Assembly (NCBI GenBank): GCA_902801485.1
Contig: CADCIP010000007.1
Span: forward strand, 1 to 64,000
Length of the DNA stretch: 64,000 nt
Reading direction: 5' to 3'
DNA from: an uncultured Bacteroidales bacterium
Lineage (GTDB): Bacteria; Bacteroidota; Bacteroidia; Bacteroidales; Bacteroidaceae
The notes beneath the pieces were generated by a model that saw only the letters and a program-made list of their open reading frames with translations, made no database searches and was not told the origin of the DNA. Positions 1 to 7,075 of the stretch are shown here, piece by piece; the stretch's first letter is position 1, and each line of letters opens with the position of its first letter. Made by a program: the position numbers and the translations under genes.

Positions 1-30
1 GACTATTACATTGACAAAGTAACAAAATAA
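1..30 (+). CDS. C-terminal end of an upstream gene (partial)
   Basis: An open frame enters from the left edge and ends in TAA at 28-30 (tail DYYIDKVTK). A strong hairpin terminator begins 22 bases later, which fits the end of a transcription unit. Too little is present to name a function. Confidence 0.4.
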   Translation, partial: DYYIDKVTK

Positions 31-51
31 GCTCTGCTTATCTCTAACAAG

Positions 52-86
52 AAAAAGGCATCCATGCGTATGGGTGCCTTTTTTCT
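52..86 (+). terminator. Rho-independent terminator
   Basis: The stem AAAAAGGCATCC pairs with GGGTGCCTTTTTT around a short loop and runs into a T-tract. It would end the transcript of the partial gene at the left edge. Confidence 0.8.
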
Positions 87-94
87 GTTTCCCC

Positions 95-350
95 CTTTTG
101 AACCATGACTTAACCATGAGGTAACCATGAGGTACTCCTGACGTGTTTGGTTAAGGGTTTATGGTTCAGGGTTAAGGGTTCACGATTAGCGGTCTTTATT
201 GAATTGAGAATTGAAAATTAGACTTTAGGCTTTAGACTTTAGCCTTCGCTAACTGCTAACCGATAAACAAACGAAAACTGTCAACTCTAAACTAAAGAAC
301 TGCTCTAAACTATCAACTCTAAACTCTAAACTTTATTCAATAACCATTTC
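95..350. repeat. Degenerate intergenic repeat tract
   Basis: This gap has no gene. It is built from short reiterated words: ACCATGA/ACCATGAGGTA copies, GGTTAAGGGTT copies, then repeated CAACTCTAAAC and CTTTAGACTTTAG words. The same classes of words recur near 8.3 kb, 11.3-11.6 kb, 34.1 kb and inside several genes, so this looks like a family of dispersed low-complexity elements. Confidence 0.6.
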
Positions 351-358
351 CTTTTTTC

Positions 359-389
359 TTGTGGGATTGGGTGAAAAGTTGTAATTTTG
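359..389 (+). promoter_or_regulatory. Bacteroidota-type promoter of the TPR regulator
   Basis: TTG at 359-361 is followed 20 bases later by TAATTTTG at 382-389, matching the -33/-7 consensus of the Bacteroidota primary sigma factor. Transcription would start near 395. This rules out upstream in-frame TTG starts and leaves ATG 410 as the start of the next gene. Confidence 0.75.
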
Positions 390-409
390 CCATCAAAGAT
401 TATACAAAT

Positions 410-2131
410 ATGATTAATACCGTTAAAACGTCTTTTTTCCTGCTGCTTGTCCTTGTCCTTAGTGCTTGCAATGACAGCCGCAAGTTGGAAACCATCCGTC
501 AGGCAGAAATGCTGATGCAGGAGCAGCCGGACAGCGCGTTACGCGTGTTGCAAACCATCAATCGTCATTCACTCCATGGCGAGCCCCTTGCCCGCTATGC
601 CCTTATCTATTCCATAGCGCAGGACAAGAGCGGACAGGATGTTACCAACGATTCCCTGCTCCGCATCGCCCATGAGTACTACAGCCAGCACCCGGATGAT
701 TCCCTCTATGCCCGCAGCCAGTATTATATGGGTAAATATCTGTGGCTTACAGCGCAGACTGATAGTGCCTACGCATGTTTGTTAAAGGCAAAAAACACTT
801 CAGAGGAAGAAAGGGATTATTATACTGCTTATCTGGCAACAGACAGGATGCGCAGGATAGCAGAAGTTTCGGATAGTGCATTATGTTTGAAGCTTGCGAA
901 AGAAGCGTACCATTTCTATGTAAAGCATGGGGGTACCAATCCTGCAAATGAATCCTATCTTTTGATTGGTATAGGTGAAAGTTATCGAAGGCGTAGAGAT
1001 AGTGATTCTACCTTATATTATTATAATAAGGCACTTGACAAGGCTACACTTTCAGGAGACTCAATAGCTATTGGTTCTGTTATTCAAAATATAGCCTTTC
1101 ATTTCTTGCACTATAAACAATATGATACAGCATTAGATTATGCAAATAAATCTCTAAGCTATCAAAAAACATTCAACAAGTCTCTATTAAAACTAATGGC
1201 ACTCTGCTACATTCAAAAATCTGAATATGAAGTAGCTCAGCAATATATCAACGCATTGCCCTCAAACGCTTCCAAAGAAGATCAGTTAGTGAAGTTAGGC
1301 ATGTTGCATAGACTCTGTGCTAAAACAGGAGATGCTGACGCTACTCAGGAGTATTTCGATTCTGCCTGCAATGTTGCTGCAGATATGTACCTTTCTACCC
1401 TGAAAGAAAAACTGGAACTTCATCGCAAAAACCTGCATGAAGCATTGGAACGACAACGAGTAGAATATCAGCGAACGATATTTGTTATATGTTTCCTCTT
1501 TTCTGTTGCCCTGATAATTCTTATTTCATGGCTCTTTATCAAATACCATCGAGCCAAGAAAGCTGAAATAGAACACCAGAAGATTCAAAACAGAAGTTTA
1601 GAGGAGTTGAATAAGAAAGAAGAGGAACGTTTCCGTGCTGAAAAGGCACGGCTTCTGGCAGAGGAGGCTATGCTTCGCAAGGAAAAAGAGCAGAAAGAGC
1701 AGATTATGGAGCGAACCCGTTTCTATGTAAAGAGTATGGTGAGCATTCTTCGAGAGGTGGAACAATACAGAACAGAGCAGAAAAAACAAAAAGAAAAAGA
1801 TAAACAAAACAATTACAATAGCAAGAATGACCATAAAGAGGAAGCCCGCTTGGAATTGAAGTTGGATGATAAGGCCTGGGCAGAAATACAGGCTTATCTG
1901 GAGGTCTGTGAAGGTTCCTTTGTAACTCGTTTCAAAGAAAAATACCCAGACATCTCCGATAGTGACTTCCGGCTTTGTATGCTTTTACGCTGTGGTTTCA
2001 GTAATCCAGAGTTAGAGCAAGTATATTCAATTGCTGCGCAATCCGTGAAGACCAGACAACTATTCCTGAAAGACAAGTTAGGACTTGAAGATAAAACCAT
2101 ATCTCTTAGGCAATATATCAAGCAATTTTAA
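410..2131 (+). CDS. Membrane-anchored TPR protein with C-terminal helix-turn-helix-like region
   Basis: The 573-residue product starts at ATG 410, fixed by the promoter just upstream. A signal peptide with a lipobox (LSAC) precedes a region of degenerate tetratricopeptide repeats, predicted to be periplasmic. One hydrophobic segment lies at about residues 355-378, then a charged coiled coil (about 384-470) and a C-terminal domain (about 514-560). The last of these contains the stretch SVKTRQLFLKDKLG, which resembles the recognition helix of LuxR-like regulators. This layout is common in Bacteroidales one-component membrane regulators, where the TPR part senses and the cytoplasmic part binds DNA. 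The ligand is unknown. It stands directly upstream of the secreted protease cluster in the same direction, so control of that cluster is a reasonable inference. Confidence 0.75.
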   Translation: MINTVKTSFFLLLVLVLSACNDSRKLETIRQAEMLMQEQPDSALRVLQTINRHSLHGEPLARYALIYSIAQDKSGQDVTNDSLLRIAHEYYSQHPDDSLYARSQYYMGKYLWLTAQTDSAYACLLKAKNTSEEERDYYTAYLATDRMRRIAEVSDSALCLKLAKEAYHFYVKHGGTNPANESYLLIGIGESYRRRRDSDSTLYYYNKALDKATLSGDSIAIGSVIQNIAFHFLHYKQYDTALDYANKSLSYQKTFNKSLLKLMALCYIQKSEYEVAQQYINALPSNASKEDQLVKLGMLHRLCAKTGDADATQEYFDSACNVAADMYLSTLKEKLELHRKNLHEALERQRVEYQRTIFVICFLFSVALIILISWLFIKYHRAKKAEIEHQKIQNRSLEELNKKEEERFRAEKARLLAEEAMLRKEKEQKEQIMERTRFYVKSMVSILREVEQYRTEQKKQKEKDKQNNYNSKNDHKEEARLELKLDDKAWAEIQAYLEVCEGSFVTRFKEKYPDISDSDFRLCMLLRCGFSNPELEQVYSIAAQSVKTRQLFLKDKLGLEDKTISLRQYIKQF

Positions 2132-2203
2132 CCCCATTAAGGTCACCTTATTATACGTGTAAATACAAATTAATACCCCAAACTCAATAGAGGTGTGTAA
2201 ATT

Positions 2204-2250
2204 AACCGTTTAAAATTCAGTGTGTTTTGCTGGACTTTAAACGGTTTTCT
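2204..2250 (+). terminator. Probable terminator after the TPR regulator
   Basis: An 11-base perfect inverted repeat (AACCGTTTAAA with TTTAAACGGTT) closes a loop of about 21 bases and is followed by TTCT. The U-tract is short, so termination strength is uncertain. Confidence 0.5.
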
Positions 2251-2278
2251 ATTAATAAATTGTTAATACCGTAATTAT

Positions 2279-2310
2279 TTGGAAGAAATATATTAATAAC
2301 CGTACCTTTG
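2279..2310 (+). promoter_or_regulatory. Promoter of the DUF3244-like gene
   Basis: TTG at 2279-2281 and TACCTTTG at 2303-2310 are separated by 21 bases. The start codon is 40 bases downstream of the -7 element. Confidence 0.7.
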
Positions 2311-2350
2311 CAGCGACAAAAAAACTACAACTAACTAAAACTAAAAACAA

Positions 2351-2722
2351 ATGAAAGTAAAAGTAATTTTATTAGCTCTGTTAATGAGCATGGGTACAGT
2401 ACTTCCATCCTATTCAATGGATGATGAAAATGTGGTTATTATATTAACGGAAATCAATGATAATCCTGCGGGCCCACGTTCAGGCGTACCTATTACAGCC
2501 AGTCTTGACGAAGGTATTATCACCACAGAGTCGAACACCTATTCTGGTACTGTTTCAGTAGTCATTAAGGATGAAGATGGTGATACGGTGCTTTCTACAG
2601 CGGAGAACGTTTCTGCAAACTCCCAGTTTACCACCAACATCAGCAGCCTGGCAGATGGATCTTACACCATTTACTACACCTTAGGCGATATCGTTTATTA
2701 CGGTGTATTCGAGAAAAATTAA
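2351..2722 (+). CDS. Small secreted DUF3244-like protein
   Basis: The 123-residue product has a signal peptide (MKVKVILLALLMSMGTVLPS) and a mature domain of about 100 residues rich in beta strands. Its tail (YTIYYTLGDIVYYGVFEKN) fits the DUF3244 pattern common in Bacteroides and Prevotella secretomes. It has its own promoter, and the C10 protease gene starts 55 bases downstream. Small beta-sandwich proteins beside C10 proteases of Bacteroides fragilis have been described as staphostatin-like inhibitors. A similar role here is only a hypothesis from position. The coding sequence of its last nine residues is partly repeated at 5112-5147. Confidence 0.6.
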   Translation: MKVKVILLALLMSMGTVLPSYSMDDENVVIILTEINDNPAGPRSGVPITASLDEGIITTESNTYSGTVSVVIKDEDGDTVLSTAENVSANSQFTTNISSLADGSYTIYYTLGDIVYYGVFEKN

Positions 2723-2754
2723 TTTGGAGGTGGGTAGTTATTAACAATATTCAT

Positions 2755-2762
2755 TATCTTTG
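2755..2762 (+). promoter_or_regulatory. -7 element of the C10 protease gene
   Basis: TATCTTTG lies 15 bases before ATG 2778, so the message has a leader of about ten bases. It overlaps an in-frame TTG (2760) and so argues against using that codon as start. No good TTG is seen at the -33 position. Confidence 0.6.
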
Positions 2763-2777
2763 CAAAAAAAATCTGTT

Positions 2778-4223
2778 ATGTGTAGGAAATTATTCTTAAG
2801 CTTCGTTGTTATTGCTTTGGCCTCGTGTTCTGACACTTTTCAAGATGATTTAACAATCAAAATGGCAGAAACAAAGAAAATGCCAACCACCGATACTCAT
2901 TTTGTGAGTTATTCTGATGTCGCAGCGTTAACAAAAGCCGAAAGTACATCAACAAGAGCATCTTCTAATGCAACAGCAGAAATTAAATGTATTACCGGTA
3001 ATAAAACCAACGATACACTCCTATATGTATGCCAGAAACAGGAAGGTGGCTGGACAGTCTATTCTTCCGACACACGCGTTCCTGCAATAGTTGCACAAAG
3101 CGACGGAGGGTCTTTTGATGACCTCATGAAGATTGAGGGTGCCAAGTTGTGGATTCAGTCAATGGCAGACGATATGGCGGCTATAAGACAGCTTGATGAT
3201 GACAAGTTGAATTTCACCCGCGGAGAGATTGAGAACAACAAAGCATTTTGGGAATCAATCACTTCGCCTGATGAATTTGTAAAGAAGATGCTGAAAGAAT
3301 CAGCAACTCGAGGGGGAGTGTTTGATTCTCTGGCTATTTTAGAGCCCATTATTCCTGGACATTATGAATATAGCTTTACTGATTCATATACACAAGTTTA
3401 CGATTCAATACCAAGACTGACTGAGACAGATTGGTATCAAGGATTTCCATATAATTACTATTGTCCTACTACAACCGATGGCTCTGGATTGAATGCCCCT
3501 GCCGGTTGTGTTGCGATTGCAGGGGCGCAAATGCTGTATTATTTACATGATAAACTGCAGGTGCCACAATATGCTCCTTCTCAAGCATATTGTAATGGAG
3601 ATATAAACTATTACACCTGGGATCAAACCGATCCGTCATCTACTATCTGGAACAGCATGAATAATTATGGTTCCACAGCAGCAGCCCCATTAATAGCAAA
3701 TGTGGGAAAACTTGTTGATATGGTTTATGGAAATGATGGTTCAGATGCACATGCAAATAAGTTGGTAGAGGACGTTTTCGAAGAATATGGAATATCATGT
3801 GTTTATGCGGGTAATTATAGTAATAATATTGCGCAATTACGTATAAGCTTGTTAAACGATATGCCTGTCATTCTTTCTGCAAGATCTTTGACTGCAGGTT
3901 ATGCTCATACGTTTATAGCAGACAGATATAAGCGTACTCGTACCGTTACCAGACGCCACTACGAATGGGTTTATGAAAATCTTACTCCGCCATATACGCC
4001 AGTACCTGCTGTTCCCCCGTACATCGAATATTCATATTCTTCTCCCATTATCAGTATGATTGGATTTAATTGGGGAGAAATGAATACATATTATAATAAC
4101 AACGGATGGTTTAGTTTAACCGGAGACTGGATAGTCGGGGATGAAGGTGGCGTTCCATGTAACTGGAACGTATCCAGAAACATGATATATGGTTTTTCCC
4201 CAATAGACAATAATAGCAACTAA
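2778..4223 (+). CDS. C10 family (streptopain-like) cysteine protease lipoprotein with Spi prodomain
   Basis: The 481-residue protein starts at ATG 2778. A signal peptide with lipobox (ALASC) is followed by a Spi-type inhibitory prodomain at about residues 30-190 (includes GGWTVYSSDTRVPAIVAQSD). The C10 peptidase domain comes next. The probable nucleophile is Cys244 in PAGCVAIAGAQML, the probable histidine is His377 in AGYAHTFIADRY, and the conserved NWG motif is near 431-433. C10 enzymes are made as zymogens and cleave host or dietary proteins outside the cell. The lipobox suggests anchoring in the outer membrane. The next gene starts 16 bases downstream and is probably cotranscribed. A repeat-like ARG/ATRGG stretch near 185 may be the processing region (inference). 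Confidence 0.88.
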   Translation: MCRKLFLSFVVIALASCSDTFQDDLTIKMAETKKMPTTDTHFVSYSDVAALTKAESTSTRASSNATAEIKCITGNKTNDTLLYVCQKQEGGWTVYSSDTRVPAIVAQSDGGSFDDLMKIEGAKLWIQSMADDMAAIRQLDDDKLNFTRGEIENNKAFWESITSPDEFVKKMLKESATRGGVFDSLAILEPIIPGHYEYSFTDSYTQVYDSIPRLTETDWYQGFPYNYYCPTTTDGSGLNAPAGCVAIAGAQMLYYLHDKLQVPQYAPSQAYCNGDINYYTWDQTDPSSTIWNSMNNYGSTAAAPLIANVGKLVDMVYGNDGSDAHANKLVEDVFEEYGISCVYAGNYSNNIAQLRISLLNDMPVILSARSLTAGYAHTFIADRYKRTRTVTRRHYEWVYENLTPPYTPVPAVPPYIEYSYSSPIISMIGFNWGEMNTYYNNNGWFSLTGDWIVGDEGGVPCNWNVSRNMIYGFSPIDNNSN

Positions 4224-4239
4224 AATAAAATTTACGATT

Positions 4240-5106
4240 ATGAAGCATTATTACTCTTCATTCTTGTGTGTTCTTTCTAGCATAATTATGTGTTCTTGTC
4301 AAAGTGATGAATCTGTTCCCGCGAGATATTGGGGAGGAGATGCAAAGGGACTCCTCGGGAACGGAGGACAAATATCTGCTATTTCCTTATATTGTATAGA
4401 GAAATACAATTCACATGTTGGTGAACCTCATTATGAGTATAATCCCAGGGTAAAGACATTGAACAATTATTCTGATTTTTACTTGCAGTTGGAACTCTAT
4501 ATAAATCCTAGCCTTTATTTTCAATCAGACGATTCTGTTGAAATGGGCATGGTAGGGAAATATGAGGAAGACTACTATAAGACAAAATCACAGTTCATGG
4601 TGGAAGAATATGATAAGTGGAAGCATGAAACCAAACGCCTGATAGAATGGCCGGTTTTTGCATCTGCATATGTCAATGGTGAAGTTTCTATAGTTTGTAA
4701 CAAAATGCTTTTTGGAGAAGAGCCAGGTACGAATTTGGATAAGTACTTTAATGTGAATAGGTATTATGGTGTACATGACATGTTCGTGGAAAATGCAGGA
4801 TTTAATTGTTTGCCAATAGGCATAGAAAACCCAAGAATGCTGTATAATTTCGGAGAAGAGATTCCCCATGATATGGATAAGTTCTTTATTAAAGGGACTT
4901 GGCTGCAATCCAAGTACTATCTTCAATTCAAGGAACTGCCAACGGAGAAATACGATGATTTGACGCTGACTGTTACCTTCCCCATGATCCGTGAACATGT
5001 AAGGGACTATGCCGTAGCAAAATACAGGGGTGAGGCTATCACTAAAGCAAAACTCACAGAAGATGTCTTCAAGGCTGATTGCCAGATAAAATTCGAGTGG
5101 GAGTAA
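4240..5106 (+). CDS. Lipoprotein of unknown function, cotranscribed with the C10 protease
   Basis: The 288-residue product has a signal peptide ending in a lipobox (IIMCSC, cysteine at about residue 20). I do not recognise the family. The mature part is mixed alpha/beta with many aromatic residues and shows no clear catalytic motif. It begins 16 bases after the protease stop codon with no promoter between, so the two are very likely one transcript. A role as partner, inhibitor or surface receptor for the protease is possible but not shown by sequence. Confidence 0.65.
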   Translation: MKHYYSSFLCVLSSIIMCSCQSDESVPARYWGGDAKGLLGNGGQISAISLYCIEKYNSHVGEPHYEYNPRVKTLNNYSDFYLQLELYINPSLYFQSDDSVEMGMVGKYEEDYYKTKSQFMVEEYDKWKHETKRLIEWPVFASAYVNGEVSIVCNKMLFGEEPGTNLDKYFNVNRYYGVHDMFVENAGFNCLPIGIENPRMLYNFGEEIPHDMDKFFIKGTWLQSKYYLQFKELPTEKYDDLTLTVTFPMIREHVRDYAVAKYRGEAITKAKLTEDVFKADCQIKFEWE

Positions 5107-5111
5107 AACTC

Positions 5112-5147
5112 TTCGCCGTTTATTACGGTGAATTCGAGAAAAATTGA
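5112..5147 (+). pseudogene. Relic of the 3' end of a second DUF3244-like gene
   Basis: Starting six bases after the preceding gene, codons read FAVYYGEFEKN then TGA. The intact gene at 2351-2722 ends IVYYGVFEKN then TAA. The DNA is nearly identical over about 27 bases. No start or body of the gene remains, so this is a remnant of a duplicate, or marks the edge of a segment inserted between two copies. Confidence 0.6.
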
Positions 5148-5165
5148 TAGTTTGTTAACGCTTAA

Positions 5166-6104
5166 ATGACTAAGATTATGAAAAAAGTTTATTTGTTTTT
5201 ATTAGCAATTTGCGTGTGTGTAACAAATGTTTATTCACAACTTCTGGTAGATTCTACAGGATATGTTGGTGTCGGAATGACAGAAGACGTTTTTGCATAT
5301 GAAATGGATAGTGTAATACATTCCCCTTTTGCTGTTTGTACTGTCGGAATTCCAGAAGCTATTGCAAATTTCCAAAGTTCAGACAGACAATATACTTTAA
5401 CTGCTTGTACAGAAAGGGCAAATCAGCAAGGTAATGGAACTGCTGTATGGGGTGTTAGCTATGTTCATAATGGTAATTCCGAGGGATTGGTGGGTGTCGG
5501 CATGACAAATTCTAATACAAGCCCGAAATTTTCCATTGGAGTAAGAGGCGAAGTGACTGGAGGATATAACTCTATTGGGGTCTTTGGAGGAAAATTTGAC
5601 AGCATGGTAAATAACAATTATGCGGGTATATATGGAACGACAAATGTAAGCGGTCCTACTTTCCAATATCCAGGCTCTTATGCAGGATATTTTGTCGGAA
5701 CGGTACGTGCCACGGGTCCCATGTATGCACAGGCATTTTACACCCCTTCAGCCAATCCAACAGGGGGAAACAACAATGAAAACACATCTGTTAGTTTGAT
5801 TGGTGAGGAAGAAAATGTGACGGACAAACTCCGCAATGTCTCTTCGTTTGAGTTACAACATACTGAGCAGGCAACAGCAACAAAACAGACAAACCCCGCT
5901 GACGAGTTCCTGAAAGGAAGAAATATCCAGGACCTTACTAAGAAGGAATTGCATCAACTTGATTCTATTTGCATGAACACCCCTGCAGAAAAAAACGATC
6001 CTCTAGCCTCAGTCAATTACGGATTAGATGCAGAACAGCTTAAGCTGTATTCCCCAAACTTGTGCAGCAAGACAAAGAGGGAAACTACAGTATCAACTAC
6101 GTAG
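5166..6104 (+). CDS. Secreted protein, N-terminal part of a frameshifted gene
   Basis: This frame codes for a signal peptide (MKKVYLFLLAICVCVTNVYS; the second ATG at 5178 is the likelier start) and a glycine-rich beta-structured region of about 190 residues with repeated G(V/I)xG words. A linker resembling the stalk of Bacteroidota fibre-like proteins follows. The frame ends in a missense tail. The expected continuation, LVQQDKEGNYSINYVEM, is in the -1 frame starting near 6062. Adding one A to the run at 6042-6043 would restore LKAVFPKLVQQ, so a one-base deletion is the simplest reading. The intact product would be about 447 residues with a T9SS sorting domain. A sequencing error cannot be excluded. 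Confidence 0.65.
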   Translation: MTKIMKKVYLFLLAICVCVTNVYSQLLVDSTGYVGVGMTEDVFAYEMDSVIHSPFAVCTVGIPEAIANFQSSDRQYTLTACTERANQQGNGTAVWGVSYVHNGNSEGLVGVGMTNSNTSPKFSIGVRGEVTGGYNSIGVFGGKFDSMVNNNYAGIYGTTNVSGPTFQYPGSYAGYFVGTVRATGPMYAQAFYTPSANPTGGNNNENTSVSLIGEEENVTDKLRNVSSFELQHTEQATATKQTNPADEFLKGRNIQDLTKKELHQLDSICMNTPAEKNDPLASVNYGLDAEQLKLYSPNLCSKTKRETTVSTT

Positions 6105-6508
6105 AGATGGTGCCTTTGTTGGTAAAGGGTATGAACGAGATGTCTGCAAAGATAGAAACGCTGGAGCAGCAGTTAGAAGTTGAGAAGCAGGCTAAGAGGG
6201 TTAAATCAGAGACTACAGGGATTGAGAATAATGTTTCGGATATAGATATGGTCAGAATGGACCAGAATAAGCCAAACCCGTTTAGCGAAAGCACAGTTAT
6301 TGGTCTTAACATCCCAGAAAAGACACAGAAAGCCAATATCTTTATCTATGACCTCAGTGGCAAGCAGATACAGAATGTTCCTGTTGCAGAACGTGGTGAA
6401 ACAAACATTACTGTCTATGCCAGTGAGCTTGGTGCAGGCATGTACATTTATACACTTGTAGTTGATGGAAAGGTGGTTGTTACAAGGAAAATGATTGTTG
6501 AGAAGTAA
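6062..6508 (+). CDS. C-terminal part of the frameshifted gene, with T9SS type A sorting domain
   Basis: The frame continues the 5166-6104 gene. It holds a short coiled coil (MNEMSAKIETLEQQLEVEKQ) and then a Por_Secre_tail domain at about residues 65-148, with the signatures QNKPNPFSES, IYDLSGKQI, ELGAGMYIYTLVVDGK and a KMIVEK end. Such domains direct proteins through the type IX secretion system to the cell surface. It has no signal peptide and no promoter of its own, so it probably is not an independent gene. The last 14 codons occur again at 8398-8442, marking a tandem duplication. Confidence 0.6.
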   Translation: MQQDKEGNYSINYVEMVPLLVKGMNEMSAKIETLEQQLEVEKQAKRVKSETTGIENNVSDIDMVRMDQNKPNPFSESTVIGLNIPEKTQKANIFIYDLSGKQIQNVPVAERGETNITVYASELGAGMYIYTLVVDGKVVVTRKMIVEK

Positions 6509-6525
6509 TCGTAAAATTGTATGTT

Positions 6526-6993
6526 ATGCGATATATTAAACTCATATTATCCCTCTTTGGGTTCTGTGCATTTACTAATATATGGGCACAGTTAAGTACA
6601 TACGAGAAGCCTGTCAGCTTTGGGAGGGAAGCAGAATTGCGCGTTAGCCGCAGAAGTGCAAACCCCTCTGTGACTATGCCGCAACTGGATAATGCTAAGA
6701 TTGCAAGAATTGAAGCGGCGAGAAAGGAACGGCCGGAACTGGCACTTTTTGGATATGTCCATAACGTAAGCTATAATCTAACTAATTCGGGAACATGGTA
6801 TAACCTTTCTAACGTGAGTGTAGAGGCCGGTGGCAAACTGATCATGGATGGTGGTAAACTTACAAATGCAAAGCTTGATTTTAAGCCTGGGTCAACCCTT
6901 CGTATAATAAATAACGGAATCATAGAAACGCGAAATGGATTCAAAGCATCTGTAGGAGTGAAAGTGGACATCAGTCACGGAAAGATATTGTAA
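6526..6993 (+). CDS. Internally deleted paralogue of the downstream serine protease
   Basis: The 155-residue product, started at ATG 6526, matches the protease at 8463-10205 at both ends. The first 80 or so residues match, with a near-identical signal peptide MRYIKLILSLFGFCAFTNIW and the shared GTWYNL. So do the last 65 (EAGGKLI, DGGKL, GIIET, NGF, VDISHGKIL). Everything between, about 430 residues including the catalytic triad, is missing, and the reading frame is kept across the join. It cannot be a protease. The C-terminal region is a beta-rich domain found in other Bacteroidota secreted proteins. It lies 17 bases after the frameshifted T9SS gene. It may be a non-catalytic decoy or simply decaying. 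Confidence 0.65.
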   Translation: MRYIKLILSLFGFCAFTNIWAQLSTYEKPVSFGREAELRVSRRSANPSVTMPQLDNAKIARIEAARKERPELALFGYVHNVSYNLTNSGTWYNLSNVSVEAGGKLIMDGGKLTNAKLDFKPGSTLRIINNGIIETRNGFKASVGVKVDISHGKIL

Positions 6994-7033
6994 AAATACA
7001 ATTAATTTCTTTCTGTCAATTAAAGGAATTTTA

Positions 7034-7041
7034 TATTTTTG
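7034..7041 (+). promoter_or_regulatory. -7 element of the first leucine-rich protein gene
   Basis: TATTTTTG lies 35 bases before ATG 7076, with a weak TTTCTG upstream in place of TTG. The second copy of the gene (10237) lacks such an element and depends on the protease transcript. Confidence 0.5.
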
Positions 7042-7075
7042 CAAATAGTTAGTGTGAAACGATAATAGAAAAATC

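Noticed and set aside
359-409. In-frame TTG start adding 17 residues to the TPR regulator
   Set aside because: The TTG is the -33 element and TAATTTTG the -7 element of the promoter, so it is not transcribed; ATG 410 gives a proper lipoprotein signal.
2755-2777. TTG 2760 as start of the C10 protease
   Set aside because: The codon lies inside the -7 promoter element; the lipoprotein signal begins at ATG 2778.
6051-6062. Programmed -1 frameshift at CCCAAAC in the T9SS-sorted gene
   Set aside because: The heptamer is in the right phase, but no downstream stem-loop or pseudoknot is evident and a single missing A upstream restores a better protein sequence (AVFPKLV).
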